64,000 nt of DNA from NCBI GenBank assembly GCA_028023455.1, contig JAQFVV010006726.1:186001-250000 (forward strand), in the 5' to 3' direction. This document shows, in pieces, positions 39,841 to 52,400 of this stretch. The notes under the pieces were generated by a model, which saw only the letters and a program-made list of their open reading frames with translations, made no database searches and had not been told where the DNA came from. Position 1 is the first letter of the stretch. Every line of letters begins with the position of its first letter. A program made the translations under genes and the position numbers. The DNA is from Epiperipatus broadwayi. Taxonomy: Eukaryota > Onychophora > Udeonychophora > Euonychophora > Peripatidae.

Positions 39841-42800
39841 TTTATACATATATATATTATAACCCATTCACACATCACCGCTCATGAACATTATATGAGA
39901 AAATACCCCAGGTGCCAGTTCTATTAATGAATAGAACGATTTATCACTTTATCTGATTCATAATTAATGATGAGACTTTTACTTATGTTTATCTTACAGC
40001 TTCACTCAATGGGAGGTTACAGAAAGTTCATAACATATAGAGAATATAAATAAATGCAGGAAGAAATACTATAAGCTATCAAATAAAATATAAACCTTAT
40101 TTATTAATTAACCAAATGATACAGGCTAGCAGAGTTTCATTTATTCCATCTAACAAAATATAATTTCAATTTGATCTCTTCCATCATCCAGTTACACTCT
40201 ATAATAGCTCAATATAACTCTGACAGAATAGAAAAGCACAACACTAAATAACTATTATTCAGCACATCTTAATCTAAAAAGCTGAATCAATGTTGATCTA
40301 GGAATATAAAAATCAAATCTCAGGGAATCTATAACATAGTTAGACTAGAGAACTATATTAGCCAGTAATTTATGACTCTAAATTATAATAAGATACAATG
40401 AAATAAATTGAATAATATTTACTGGGCTAGCAATCAGATAATGAAGGAGATAGGGTAACTTTTAATCTCACATCATCATCTAAATAATACACTAACTAGG
40501 TAACATTTTATTAGTTTATCAAGTGGTAAAATATTTCATGTAATGTTTAAATCTAGGAAACAATATTATCAGACCTTAGCGTATTTAATATCAAAGCCAT
40601 AAAATAATACACTTAATTTTGTAATAGATGTATGAAGTATGGAGATGTGGAAACCAGAATTTGAATGCATATAAGAACAATTCGAGACACAGTTTTTTTT
40701 AAAATAATAAACAAAGCTTTTATTGACACTTAAGGTTTAGTTAAATGTAACTAATTCAGAATAATACTTTTATCTTAATTTTTAAAATTTACAAATAAAT
40801 CTATTAATTGAAATTTAAAATTATCCCCATTACATATTACATAATTTATTATTGACACATTTATGAACGTAAATTAGCAAACAAATTATACCCTAATATT
40901 CTGACTTTGAATATCCAGGCTATCTAAATAATTTTTATCAATATACAACACTGAATAAATAATACATTATGTTATTGGGCACAATATACACTTTGCTATC
41001 AAGAGAGCAGCTTTAAATAATCTTAATTAAACAATCGCTTTAAATACGTACACTTTTCAGACATAGCAATAAAATCATATTCATTCTGATGATTTTGATG
41101 ATCTCTAACGTGTGGCAAATTAATATAAGATGTTTCAAAACATTTATTTCCTATTTTAAGTTTAACAATATTATATTTTATATACGCGATATTATTTAAA
41201 TTATGCGTGTGGGTTACATCCCATGCAATAATACAAGAGAACAATCTTTTCTACACATTATCAATTTATTCAAAAATTATTAAATAATTATTTAATTTCG
41301 GACAATCTCATAGATCAACCAAAAAATAGGACACTTTATCCATTCTAATATTCAATAAAGAACTTAAATTAACTATTTATCCGACCACTGACTGAATTAC
41401 ACAGAGCTATATTCTTATGATAATACAATACTAGATGTTCAAGAGGAATCCCAGCACATGAAGAGCGAATAAACTCTTTAAGCCTAATACATCAACAATA
41501 ACTTATTTAAATCTGAAATACACTATTGTTGTAATTTTTCTCATCACCAAACAAACAATGGGAAAATGTCACTTGACTTCATAAATATCATTTCATAATA
41601 CGTATGCATACATTCTAAATAAACTCTATTCATGGCAAAATACTTAATAATATACTAAGGGGAAAAATCTTTCATCCCTACAAACATAGAACATATGAAG
41701 AATAATTTCCTTTTCCACAGCTCTTCTACATATCTAGCATTATACGCTGGCAGATAAATACACACAGATAAAACACTCATTCCTTCAATTCTTTAGAATA
41801 TGACAACCTCCGAAATTTATATTGAGAAATAGTTATAAAACTAAATGTTTATTAAGTAAATATAATAATTGCACAAAATAGACACACGAACGCATAAATA
41901 AGAGTATGAAAAACAATTCTAAGTTATATAATATGCGAAAGTTACGATAGATAAATAACATATTAAAATATAAACTTTTAGCTTAAATAAAACATTCAGT
42001 TGTTTCAAATCTAAATAATAACAATTATTATTAACAAGTTTTTTTTATACTTTAAATAACAATAATCTAATAAATTAAGTTTTATTACCTATAACACAAT
42101 ATTCTTTCTTTTTTATTCTCTAGCTACTCTTGAAATTAATTCTCACTTCGAGATAAAGAAAGATATATGATTGAACCATCTTTAATAATATAGCCAAAAT
42201 ATATATGTTTCACTTTCAAATAAAAGAAAATAAATCACACTTAAGCAATAAGATTTTACCAGCATATTCATCATTTTGTGGATATGTTATCCTGAGAAGT
42301 TCTTGAAGTTCGCAAATTAAATAAATAAACATATAATATTAAATACATACAACACTAAATCTGTCTAACTATCTATGATGTATATACTATTAACAATAAA
42401 TAATAAAAAAATAGAGTCATTCTTCTTTTGAACTTGAAAAAAAATATATTTTTTCACTTGCAAAGTTCCCTTTTCAAGCTTACTAAATGATCCAGAGATG
42501 AATCCAAAATGAGTGCGTATTTAAATATGAATATGAAACAGAAAATAAGTTCTTGTAGAACAAAACAGTTATAATTCACAATTAATTTAGTAAACCTCCA
42601 ATGTCCTTTAGCCATAAGCTAATAGAGTTTACTTATATATCGCACATAACAATAAATATTTGTAATAATAAATACGTGAAAAGACAGTTTCAGCTATTTA
42701 TTGGTATATTCTGTTATTCATTTTTAAGCACATCTAAGGTATTTAATTCAATGATAACTTAACATTTTTCTACAGAAAATATTCACTTTCATAATTTATA

Positions 42801-44449
42801 GATTGATATTTGCATTATTAACTCAAATAAGTTGCTGATAAATTGTCCACATGCAATTTGTATTTCCTTAAACATTAACACATATATCCGTATATTGAAG
42901 AGAACAAAAATATGTAATATTAAAGTCCTTCTATTCAATTTAGACATCTATATTTGGTAAGTAGTAGTAATTAATTATTCTGGGTAAGTCATATCTATAT
43001 TTCTTTAATAAAACACATATTATTTTACAAGCATAAAATAAGATATAAAGTTAGCATTCTGCAATAATTATTAAATATTAAACACATAATCAAGTACACA
43101 TATCCTTTTAAATTTTAACTTCACATTTGTATATGTAAAATATGAGTCAAACAGAGAGCTTATCACAGTAAATTTTGTTAAAAAAGTCTGCATATATTTC
43201 CGTGATGAAGAAACATTATAGACATCACACATGGTATTTAAAAAATTATAAAATTCTTGCATTTTGGTATTCTATTTAATGGAGATAAATAAAAGTAAAT
43301 GAAATAACATAAGTTTAATATTATAAAAGCACATCTTTAAACAAAATGAAAGTGTTAATTTAAATGTTTTAATTAGACAAAAGACGAAAGATTGATACCT
43401 TTATATTTTATTCAGCCATTCCTCCCTATAGAGCTTAAACGTCTGAAGGACCTGTAATGAGTTTCATGAAAAGGCTGTTTTAAAGTTTCACTTTAAACTG
43501 TTTTGGAAGAGAGATATAATGGATAGCAGCAGAAAATAAAAAGTACACTTGTTGAAATTACACAAGATAATGGTTTTTTTTATTATTATTAACTATTAGT
43601 TTAAAAAAAATATCTCCCCCACCAATCAAAAAAGGTCACCTGATCATCCAAAGCTTAACTCTGACATTTTTTTTTACATTTAATCAATTACTTAATATTC
43701 AAAAAATCTTTTCTAAAAAAAATTATCATCTTGACCTTCACAATTAAGTCAAATCAAATAACAAAACAAAATGAATTTCTTTTTTTTATAACTTTGAAGC
43801 AAATGACCACTAATCAATTATTAAATAAATGGTTTATAATATTATTTAGATTAGTCAAATAATTTACTATTTCAAATATCCATTAATCATTAAAGAAGAT
43901 ATATTTTAGCAAAATTATTAAAGATAATTACTGTAATTTAAATGTTTTATTATAAGTGTAATATGGTTTATTGCAATTAGAATATGAAATGAAAATGAGA
44001 TAATGATAACATTCATACACATATATGCTGCTATGTGAATATTAAATTATTCTAACTAAAACATACCTAATATGTCTATGGGTTAAACCTGGCTATAATA
44101 TTATTAAAAGGGATGGGTGTCAATGAATAATAAATCAGAAAACCATTCAACAAACACCAACACTATTTTATAAATAAATAAAACAATTTTGCATCAATCT
44201 AACTACTATAGTAACACTTTCCATAATAATCCAACCCCCTTCCTTGTATTAAACTTTATCAAACATAAGAATAACAATAAATGCTTGAAAAATTTTCCAA
44301 CTGAAATGCACAGTTAGCTCACATATAAGTTTTTTGAACTATTAATAAAAAAATTTAAAATTTTAAGGCTATTTCATGTTTTTTAATACAATGCAGTTAT
44401 TCACTACTCATCCAACACAGTTTAATTACTTGTGCCCATTCAGAAGGTC
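39841..44449. other. AT-rich non-coding stretch
   Basis: Over 4.5 kb without a recognisable gene or defined repeat. Short open frames at 41023-41244 and 43071-43262 (minus) look like chance ORFs. Confidence 0.45.
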
Positions 44450-44784
44450 ATATATATGGCTGCAGAAAAGAGTTTTGCTATTAATGGAAAGGAGACCCTT
44501 TGATTTCTCTTGGAGGTCTTAAAGAAACTGAGCACGGCAAATTCCTAATGTCCACTCCATACGTTCTTGTCATTGCAGCTGTTATTACTATGTGATTATT
44601 CATATAGTATACGAACATGGATGGGCTTCTCACCATCACACATTAGCCAGCGTGGTGAGCTTATTGGCTTTTTACCTCTGAGTTTAAGGTCAAGAAACAC
44701 CATGGTCTTTATTCTCAGTGCCTGATAAGGCAGAATGAATGTTTGTGTAAATGATAAATATTTTCCCAATACATATATACAATT

Positions 44785-45351
44785 ATGACAGACAAAAATA
44801 AAGCATGGCCCTTATTCCCAGGAGGCTGTAAAGTCACCAACCAAGGCAGCGGTTGGTGGCCAAAGGCAGAGGGTGCTAAGAATCCTCTGATTGCAGACCC
44901 AGGCTGCCATTTGATGATGACTTTTTATTTAGGTACTTACAACTGCAGATCACTTTCAAGTGAAGGAAGACTGCAAGAATTAGAAGAACTCTCTTATATG
45001 AAATGGGACATTATTGGACTTTGTAAAGTTAGAAGAAAAGGTGAAGAGACAATTGATTTAAAAAGTGGACATATACTCAATTATAAAGGCACAAATATTG
45101 GAAATACAAGTGGAGTAGGATTCATTATAAATAAAAAGTGGAAGAACAATATTGTGGAGATTGATGGTGTATCGGACAGAGTGGCAAGATTAGTTATACA
45201 ACTTAATAGCAGATACCAAATGCAGATAATTCAGGTTTATGCCCCAACAAGTTCTCATAGTGATGAAATAGTAGAAGATTTTTATATGGATGTACAAAAG
45301 GCTTTTTATCAGAGTAAACACCATTTTAAAATTGTTTATGGGAGACTTTAA
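44785..45351 (+). pseudogene. LINE polyprotein N-terminus and endonuclease, copy D, part 1
   Basis: 188 codons from an ATG at 44785. Residues 1-45 are an upstream extension (FPGGCKVTNQ, WWPKAEG) shared with copy C at DNA level. The APE-type endonuclease starts near residue 46: TYNCRSL at 51-57, VYAPT at 151-155. The catalytic Glu expected in LCEVRR is Lys here (residue 81, codon AAA at 45025-45027; copy C keeps GAA), so the nuclease would be dead even if the frame were intact. The frame ends early because of one extra T near 45335 (TTGTTTATGGG here, TTGTTATGGG in copy C). The protein continues in the next frame. Confidence 0.9.
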
Positions 45352-46012
45352 TGCTAGAATTGGTAAAAAAATGAAAGATGAAAGTGCTGTGGGTAATTTT
45401 GGTTATGATAATAGAAATGAGAGAGGACATAGACTTGTGGAGTTTGCAGAAAAAGAAAAACTTTATATTATGAATTCTTTTTTTGAGAAAGATATTAAAA
45501 GGAAATGGACATGGAAACATCCAAATGAAGGTACAGAAGAATTGGATTATATTTTGACTAACAGGAAATACATATTTCAAGATTGTAATGTTCTTAATAA
45601 ATTTAACATAGGAAGTGATCATCGATTAGTAAGGTGTAAGATATGTGTTAATGTAAAACTAGAGAGACAAAAATTATTAAGAAAAACAATATTTACAGTT
45701 GATATTCCTAATCTTCAGAAACATTCTAATGAATTTAAATTAGAACTTACAAATCGGTTTCAAGTATTAGTAGATTTTGAACATGATTCAGATTTGAATG
45801 AAATTAATATGAAAATAACTGATACACTTTTGAAAACTGCAACAAAGATAGCTGGTAGAAAAAAACAGCAATTGACCAATAAAATTTCTACTGAGACTAG
45901 AGAATTTATGAAGAAAAGAAGGAATACAAAGATATACAAAAATGATGCATTAAAAAAATTGAATATCTCGAATTTTGTAAAATGGTGTGGAAAAGAGTTG
46001 AAAATGATATAA
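45290..46012 (+). pseudogene. LINE endonuclease C-terminus and linker, copy D, part 2
   Basis: This frame takes over after the extra base near 45335. It starts with GDFNARIG, then has TWKHPNEGTEELDYIL and SDHRLV, the final catalytic Asp-His motif of the endonuclease. The linker that follows is basic and helix-rich (FEHDSDLNEINMKITDTLL). It runs out of frame near 45955 in an A-run; beyond that the true protein continues in the frame of 45982-46398. The first codons (45290-45335) are out-of-frame reading and not part of the original protein. Confidence 0.88.
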
Positions 46013-46398
46013 GAAAGTATAATTGTGAACTAGCAAGAAAAGCTGTAGAAGAAAATAAAAGTCTTAAGAATGTAAAACAACATTTTGGTATTGGTAGAAA
46101 ATTTATATCTGCAATAAAAAAAAATGATGGAATTATTACTAAAAGGAGAGATGACATCATGAAATTGGTAGAAGATTTTTATCAAGAATTATATAGTAAT
46201 AAAGAACAAGTACCTCCTATATCAATTACATCTTCCAAATTGCCCAGAATTTTAAATGAAGAAGTGAGAAGAGCAATTAAATGTATGAAGAAAGGAAAGG
46301 CTCCAGGTAATGATGGAATTATAATTGATATATTAAAAAAAGCAAGTGAAGAAATAGAAAATTTTTTAGCAAAGTTATATACCAAACATCTATCTTAA
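45982..46398 (+). pseudogene. LINE reverse transcriptase N-terminus, copy D, part 3
   Basis: 138 codons continuing the polyprotein after the second frameshift. It contains VEDFYQELYS and KGKAPGNDGIIIDILKKA, the latter matching the first conserved block of LINE reverse transcriptases (GKAPGxDGI). It ends about 25 residues later at 46398, before the FADD catalytic box, so there is no polymerase core. The last few residues (KHLS) probably come from the flank. Confidence 0.9.
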
Positions 46399-46694
46399 TA
46401 TTTACTCTATCTATTGATACTTAATATCTTTATCATTTGCTATAATCAAATTCTATCTTGTACTACTGAAATATAAAAAATATATACTGTTTTTAACACA
46501 AACTTATAAAATATTTGGACATTATACTCAGAATCTCAACTAGTAATACTAAAAAAAATTTTCTACACTTTCCTTATCATTTTAAGATAATTAAGTTATA
46601 TCACTTTAAAGTCTTTATATTTGTTTTGTAAAAAATAAGGCTATAATATACTCTTTATATATATGTCCTACCCAGGAATTATTTGTCTTAATCA
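46399..46694. other. AT-rich spacer
   Basis: Lies between the broken 3' edge of LINE copy D and the 3' end of the minus-strand coding region. No feature seen. Confidence 0.5.
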
Positions 46695-47135
46695 TTAGGT
46701 ATTTTTTTTTTTAAATCTAAACTTTAATTCTCTCTCGACTTCCTTAAGTCTCACCTTAGCTTTTCCTATCTTCTTTCCTTTATTAAGATTATTCTTAAGA
46801 AAATCTGTCATGAATTTCTTGTGCCTTAGACATTTAAGTCTTACTTTTATCTTGCTTAATTCTCTATTATGATTAAATTTTTCTCCTATAAATTCACTAT
46901 TAGGTATCAAGTTTCTAATTCCTTTAAACAATATTTCTTTAGAAATATGAAATTGTAAACGAATGTTTCTATCATTAACACTACATTTAGGTATCATATC
47001 TTGCATTTTAATTTTAAATTTATTACTACTTTTATCAATAATTTTTGGTAACTCATGTTCCAACGACTTTAAATACTTTTGTTCTAAAGAGTTTGATTTT
47101 ATCTCTGTAAATTTACCAAATCTTTTTATCATCAA
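46695..47135 (-). pseudogene. Coiled-coil protein, C-terminal third (third frame)
   Basis: About 145 codons, the last part of a broken coding region that begins at 48671. The listed start is only a TTG; the frame really continues from the preceding segment after a +1 shift, probably in an A-run near 47155. The protein is Lys/Glu/Asn-rich, with a strongly basic tail (KKIGKAKVRLKEVERELKFR near the end). No catalytic motif, zinc knuckle or membrane segment is seen. A basic C-terminus after a coiled coil would suit a nucleic-acid-binding Gag-like protein, but this is inference and no family is recognised. Confidence 0.55.
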
Positions 47136-47742
47136 TATAATATTTTTTAAAACTTTTAAGTTGATCTATAGTTATTTCACCCACTAATCTTTCATAGGAT
47201 TTACTCACTCCTATCATCTCATTAGTCAATTTAAAATATTCTTTGGGATTTTTCAATATTCTCCTGTATATTTCATTCCTACTATTAATTATTTCAATAG
47301 ATTTTTTATGAATCTCCTTTTCTTCATAAATCACTTCATTATCTATAATAGTTTTTTCAACAAATAACTTTGTTTCTTTACTAGCGAATTTAATATAAGA
47401 CTCATCTTTTTTAAATTTGTCATCTGCTATCTTAACAAATGATACATCATATCTATATTTATCTCCTAATTTAACAGAATCTATGTTTTCTGCTGTCAAA
47501 TTACTACATAAGTTAATATCTTTATTAACTATCTCAATGAATTGTGGATTTTCCTGATTTACCATCTCTATAATTTCTTTATCATCTACCACATTTTCAC
47601 TAACTAAATTAATAGATTCTTGATTCTTTTCAAAATCTGTACTAATTATTTCAACAGATTTACTACTTATTTCATGAGATACTTTCTTACTTACTATCTT
47701 TCCTTCAAAGTTTTGTATCCCTAAATCTTTTAATTTTCCCAT
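47113..47742 (-). pseudogene. Coiled-coil protein, middle third (second frame)
   Basis: 209 codons from an internal ATG (47742), but the same frame is open back to about 47808, where it overlaps the end of the first segment. The two are joined by a -1 shift within about 30 bases. No classical X-XXY-YYZ slippery heptamer is present there, so mutation is likelier than programmed frameshifting. The content is acidic and Ile/Lys/Glu-rich with a repetitive feel (EIISTD, IIEMVNQ, FIEIVNK), then a more globular stretch (ILKNPKEYFKLTNEMIGVSK). The family is unknown. Confidence 0.6.
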
Positions 47743-47786
47743 TACTTCCTTGTGAACTTCCTCTTTGATACTTATTTTAGTCTGAA

Positions 47787-48671
47787 CTACCTCTTCCTTA
47801 ATAATTCTAATTTTTCATTAATATGATTTATATTACTCTTTACTTCATAGATTTCACTCTTTACACTTAAATTATAACTCTCTATTTTTTGATCTAACTT
47901 ACTATTATTTTGTTGACATCGGACAATAGATTTTTCTATTTGAGTTTTAAAATCTTTTACTGCTCTTTCTGAAAATTCAGAAAATTTTCTCTTCAACAAC
48001 TTTTGATTTCTGTCTTCTATTTGCATTATTTCTTCCTTTAAAGAATCAATAGCCTTTTCATTGTTATCAAATTTCAAATCCAAATTATTAAATTTATCTT
48101 GTACTTCCACCTTAAAATCTACCGTTTTATAGGTTTCATTAAGTTTTTGATTCATACTTTCTACACAAGTTCTGATTTCACTACTATTTTTGTCCACATT
48201 TTTACTAAGAGATTCTAATCTTATATTTGTTTTATTTAGGTTTTCATTAAGAAACTCAATATTTTTACTCATATTTTCATTAAGAACTTTTGTATCCTCT
48301 CTAAGAGATTCAAACTTTATATTACTATCTTCTCTAATTTTATTCATATTTTCATTAATCTCTTCTCTATTTTTATTCATATTTTCATTCATCTCTTCTC
48401 TATTTTTATTTATATTTTCATTCATCTCCTTCATCATCAATAACATTTGAGATATTTGGGAGTTCTCTACCTCCTTTTTAGGCACTATTATCTTTTCTTC
48501 CACTGTTTTAATTTCCATAACCTCTTCTTTTATCTTACTATCTATAATTTGGGCACTATCTACAACTGTTTCCATTTCGATTAAGTTTTCTATTTCTCGT
48601 TTCTCTTCACAACTATCATCAACAATAAACTCAGATATTTCACTCTCTAAATTATTATCTTGATTATTCAT
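47787..48671 (-). CDS. Coiled-coil protein, N-terminal segment (Gag-like?)
   Basis: 294 codons from the first real ATG (48669-48671); the open frame extends 11 codons upstream only to a TTG. Residues 1-85 are acidic. Residues about 85-130 are a tandem 10-residue repeat of the type MNENMNKNREE, and most of the rest has heptad spacing typical of a long coiled coil (NENLNKTNIRLESLSKNV, FDNNEKAIDSLKEEIMQIE). There are no catalytic motifs. It is followed by two more segments in other frames, giving a broken protein of about 640 residues. An N-terminal coiled coil and a basic C-terminus, with a PBS-like repeated block 600-800 bp upstream (49280-49475), suggest the Gag region of an LTR-type element. 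A decayed host gene is possible. Codon content is as AT-rich as its surroundings. Confidence 0.6.
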   Translation of the reverse strand: MNNQDNNLESEISEFIVDDSCEEKREIENLIEMETVVDSAQIIDSKIKEEVMEIKTVEEKIIVPKKEVENSQISQMLLMMKEMNENINKNREEMNENMNKNREEINENMNKIREDSNIKFESLREDTKVLNENMSKNIEFLNENLNKTNIRLESLSKNVDKNSSEIRTCVESMNQKLNETYKTVDFKVEVQDKFNNLDLKFDNNEKAIDSLKEEIMQIEDRNQKLLKRKFSEFSERAVKDFKTQIEKSIVRCQQNNSKLDQKIESYNLSVKSEIYEVKSNINHINEKLELLRKR

Positions 48672-49279
48672 TTTTTTTGCAAATATGCTTTTCTCAAAAT
48701 TCAATATTTAAACAATATATTACTATTAATGTTTCATAAAAATAGTTCCTTACCAGTTTCTTTTATCCCCATCTAACCATCACCCACAATAAACTATAGA
48801 TAATACCTCCTTTACAACTTTTATACAATCTAATCCTAAATAACAATAACAATTAACATTATGTGTGTCACAACATTATTTTCCACATGCATAATTCACG
48901 GATAATTTGCACATATTAAAGCATTTTCAAAATATATTTTTAATATTTTAATAATTGACATGGTCATAGTGAATACTAAATAATCGTTAGCCACATGTGC
49001 ATATTTTAAAATTTTATTTGCTAATTGTTTTACAAACAATATAATAATATTTTCTTTAAACAATTAGATTATATACCACATAAAATTGCAATAGTTTTAA
49101 TAATAAACACTTAGTTCACTATAATAATCAAATCCTAAATAATTATTGCTATAATAAAATATTAAATTATCTATTTTCTGTGAGATATACTATCAATAAT
49201 CTCTAAAGTTATGCGAACAAATTCAAATACTAACTATTGTGTTATATATTTTTAACTACTTTCTTAATATATCTCATAG
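48672..49279. other. Leader or spacer upstream of the coiled-coil region
   Basis: AT-rich, no ORF. On the minus strand it separates the PBS-like block from the coding start. Confidence 0.45.
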
Positions 49280-49475
49280 CCTAAATGTTTGGGTACCACA
49301 ATCTGAACTATCGATTGAAGTCCCAACTACATATCGTGCAGTCACATTGGACGAGCAAAATCTAACCTTCTGTTGGTTGAATCTGATGCCCTTACTAACA
49401 CATCTCGAGCCCCTAAAGTTGGCACACCATAATCTAACCTTAATCTCGTGCATCTTCACTTCAGATAATATATGA
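49280..49475 (-). repeat. Three imperfect PBS-like repeats
   Basis: On the minus strand a motif of the form GGTTAGATT-W-TG...CCAA recurs three times about 60 bp apart: GGTTAGATTATGGTGTGCCA, GGTTAGATTTTGCTCGTCCA, and GTTCAGATTGTGGTACCCAA. Two of the three contain TGG followed by a CCAA-type core, as in LTR-retrotransposon primer-binding sites. The block is far more GC-rich than its flanks and lies upstream of the coiled-coil coding region in the same orientation. The PBS reading is inference. Confidence 0.5.
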
Positions 49476-49479
49476 AATA

Positions 49480-52400
49480 AAATAAAACGGGTTCTATCTC
49501 AGTTAATAATTAATAACTAAAATATTCAGCATTAAAAATAAATGTTTCACTAGCACAAATTTAAAAATACGAATAAGGTTCAGTTTATAAAATAAATTAA
49601 ATAAATATTTAATATTTTCATGAGACTCGAAGTGAAAATACAGGTGACAAGATAGATTACATTGAGCCAATATCCCACAGGATACTACCTCAATGGCATA
49701 AGAACACTACCCCCCTTATTACTATTTCAAATAACAAACTCATAGTATTCTTACGATTTTAATAACTTCTACTCACTAAGATTAAACTAATAATTAAATC
49801 TTAATCATCTACTTAATAATAATCTAGCTCAATAAAACAATCTCAGGTTCATAAAGTTTATTATAAGTTAATTTAAAAATACGGTAGTAAAATATGAGAA
49901 GGGATTTTATGTCATAATCTACTACACTGAAACTAATAATAATAAATAACAGTAATAATATTCTTCATTGTTTAACTAATTCTGTATATCGTTTCTTTTT
50001 ACTATAATTTTATTACCATAATAAAATAGTGAAATAATATAATATGATCTTATATCTTCATGTGATGATATAATAAATACGTGGTAGCATTTTGATAATC
50101 TGATAAACAAAATATGTGTGGCAACTGATAGCATATAAGTTAATATAATATTGTGATAATTGATTTATCACCAATAAAATAATGTAAAATTATAATTATT
50201 TAATTAAAAGAATACCAATAAATATTTAAATTCTTAAACAATTCTCTATTTATCTTTTTGTGCAAAATTATATATTTGTTTCAATTATTATGCATATATC
50301 GTGTTTTCATGCAGCGATGTGGAGAAATAAATAACTCGGACACAAAACTTTTGAAATAACAAAATTTAACAAAGTTTATTACTAACAACAAATAAATAAA
50401 CAATTTATTTACACTATTTACAGTGGATATCCTTAACTTTTTTACTTTACAGTTTGATCTACCGGGCTATAAAAAAAATAATTTATATTTCAATTATATC
50501 TTTATTTAAATTTAGGACAAAAATAATAAAAAAATGTTACTATTTAGTTTCTCATTATGGTTAACTTATTACAAATATATTTATCTACTTTATTAGCAAC
50601 AGCATTTTATCCTTAATATTATTAAACTATCTTATTTTAAAAATTCATACCTAGAAAAACATTCTATAGAAAACAAAATTTTATAATGAGTATGGATTTC
50701 TCAAGATATTTAAAAAATTTCATCTTGCAAAGTCAAAGATGTTACACAAAATATTATCCAAAAATTCAGTACTAGATTTTAGTATTTATCACACAATGTT
50801 TACTAATCATAATATATTCTTCTTTAAGCGTTACTTTAGTATGATATAAGTGTAATCATCAATATATTTCTGATAATCAATAAACAAAAAATATACTATG
50901 CATATTGTTTACATAATTTACTTTGTACTATTGTATTTTAAAAATATGCAATACTTATTTTTCTCTTAAAAAAAAAATAATACTAAAGCATTTAAAATTA
51001 TTATCACTTTAAAAAAAATATCTTTGTTTAGTTATCTTATTTTAAAAAAAAATTATATTTCATTTCCGAAATAAAATTCAAAATATATTCTATGATTCTT
51101 CCTTTCCTTAGGATACTTTGGATCTTCAATTTTAAGTTATAACGTCATATTCCTTCTAAGCAAATAAACCAATCTTATACAAAACGATAGCATAACCTAA
51201 GTTCTAAATTATTTATCATTTCTCTTAAACATATCTTACTGAACGATGCAGTTACATGAAATAAAGATAGAGAAAACAGATGCATAGGATTAAGGAAGAA
51301 AGCTAGAGTATTACTCTTAACATATCTCAAAATCATGGCACAGTGCGAAGAGGTATGACATTTACTTGCCTAATATCCTCTAGTACAGGGACAATGTTAA
51401 AGCTATTTCTTCAGCTTTATTAGAACATCAAATATTTATAAAATATAAACACTGTCCAAATAAAATGTGTATCAGTCATAGGGCTTTGTTAACTGTGCTG
51501 ATATTCACATAAAAACTAAATATTATTTCCATTCCTTATAACATCCTATTTTTTAAAAAACATCATCTTGGTTTTCTGTTCACTAAGTACTTCCAAGCCA
51601 CTATCTCAACATTATTTCTCAAGATTTTCCACATCTTACATCGATAAATAACTATCTGCATTTACAAAACAATAAATAAAATTCATTAATAGTTAAACAA
51701 TCTAGCTGTTCCACAAGAAAAGTCTGCTTACTTCATTATTCTATATGTCTAATCATATACAATCTACTTAGACAATATTTGAATATCCAATAACATGAAA
51801 ATTTTAAAAGAATCACATAATTATTTGTTATATGTTGGATTATATCACTAATATAAAAAAAAATTGCCGTATGCATATTTTCAAATCAATCCTATCTCAT
51901 AATGTTTTTTAAAATGTTGTATGAAAATGCGTTGACATTTATAATAAAAAAACTTTTACACTTACATTCTTCCAATTTATGGATGATCTAAAGAAAACAA
52001 AAAAATATACATTATAAATTATCAATAGTTGTTATTATTACCAATAACCTTTATCTAGTCATCATGTTCAGTAGGCTTCCTTTATCCACTTGAGCATTGC
52101 AGATATAAAAAAAATTCACACCCATACACTTTATATTAAAATATTTTTAGCTAAATTATTAGATTGTTATATTAAAAAAATTTAATATTAATAAATTAAT
52201 GTTTTTATGTTTTTTCTAATCTTATATAAAAATTTAGATTTAAACTAGGTTAACAAAATAAAAGGAATCAAAACTATATTTACATATTTTCTTGACAATA
52301 GTTCCTGATAAGTCGAAAATGCTTATTATTTTCTCTAGAGTTTTTCAAAAATGTTCTCCTCCAAGTGCGTTAAAGTTTAAAATAAAAATAATTATTAATC

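Larger units (their letters stand above)
44450..46395 (+). mobile_element. RTE-like LINE copy D, 5' end to start of RT
   Basis: Best-preserved copy of the family in the window. It shares its 5' boundary and roughly 460-bp leader with copy C (ATGGCTGCAG at 44457), then has the endonuclease, the linker and the beginning of the reverse transcriptase, breaking off near 46395 just after the GKAPGNDGI motif. The rest of the RT and the 3' tail are absent, so it cannot move. The sequence to the right is unrelated and leads into the coiled-coil region on the minus strand. The 3' loss might come from recombination or a later insertion or deletion; no clear junction signature was seen. Confidence 0.93.

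Noticed and set aside
47795-47820. Programmed -1 frameshift between coiled-coil segments
   Set aside because: The overlap lacks a classical slippery heptamer, and a second, +1 shift downstream points to ordinary decay or sequence error.
49239-49475. ORFs on both strands over a GC-richer patch
   Set aside because: Explained by the PBS-like repeats; no protein features.
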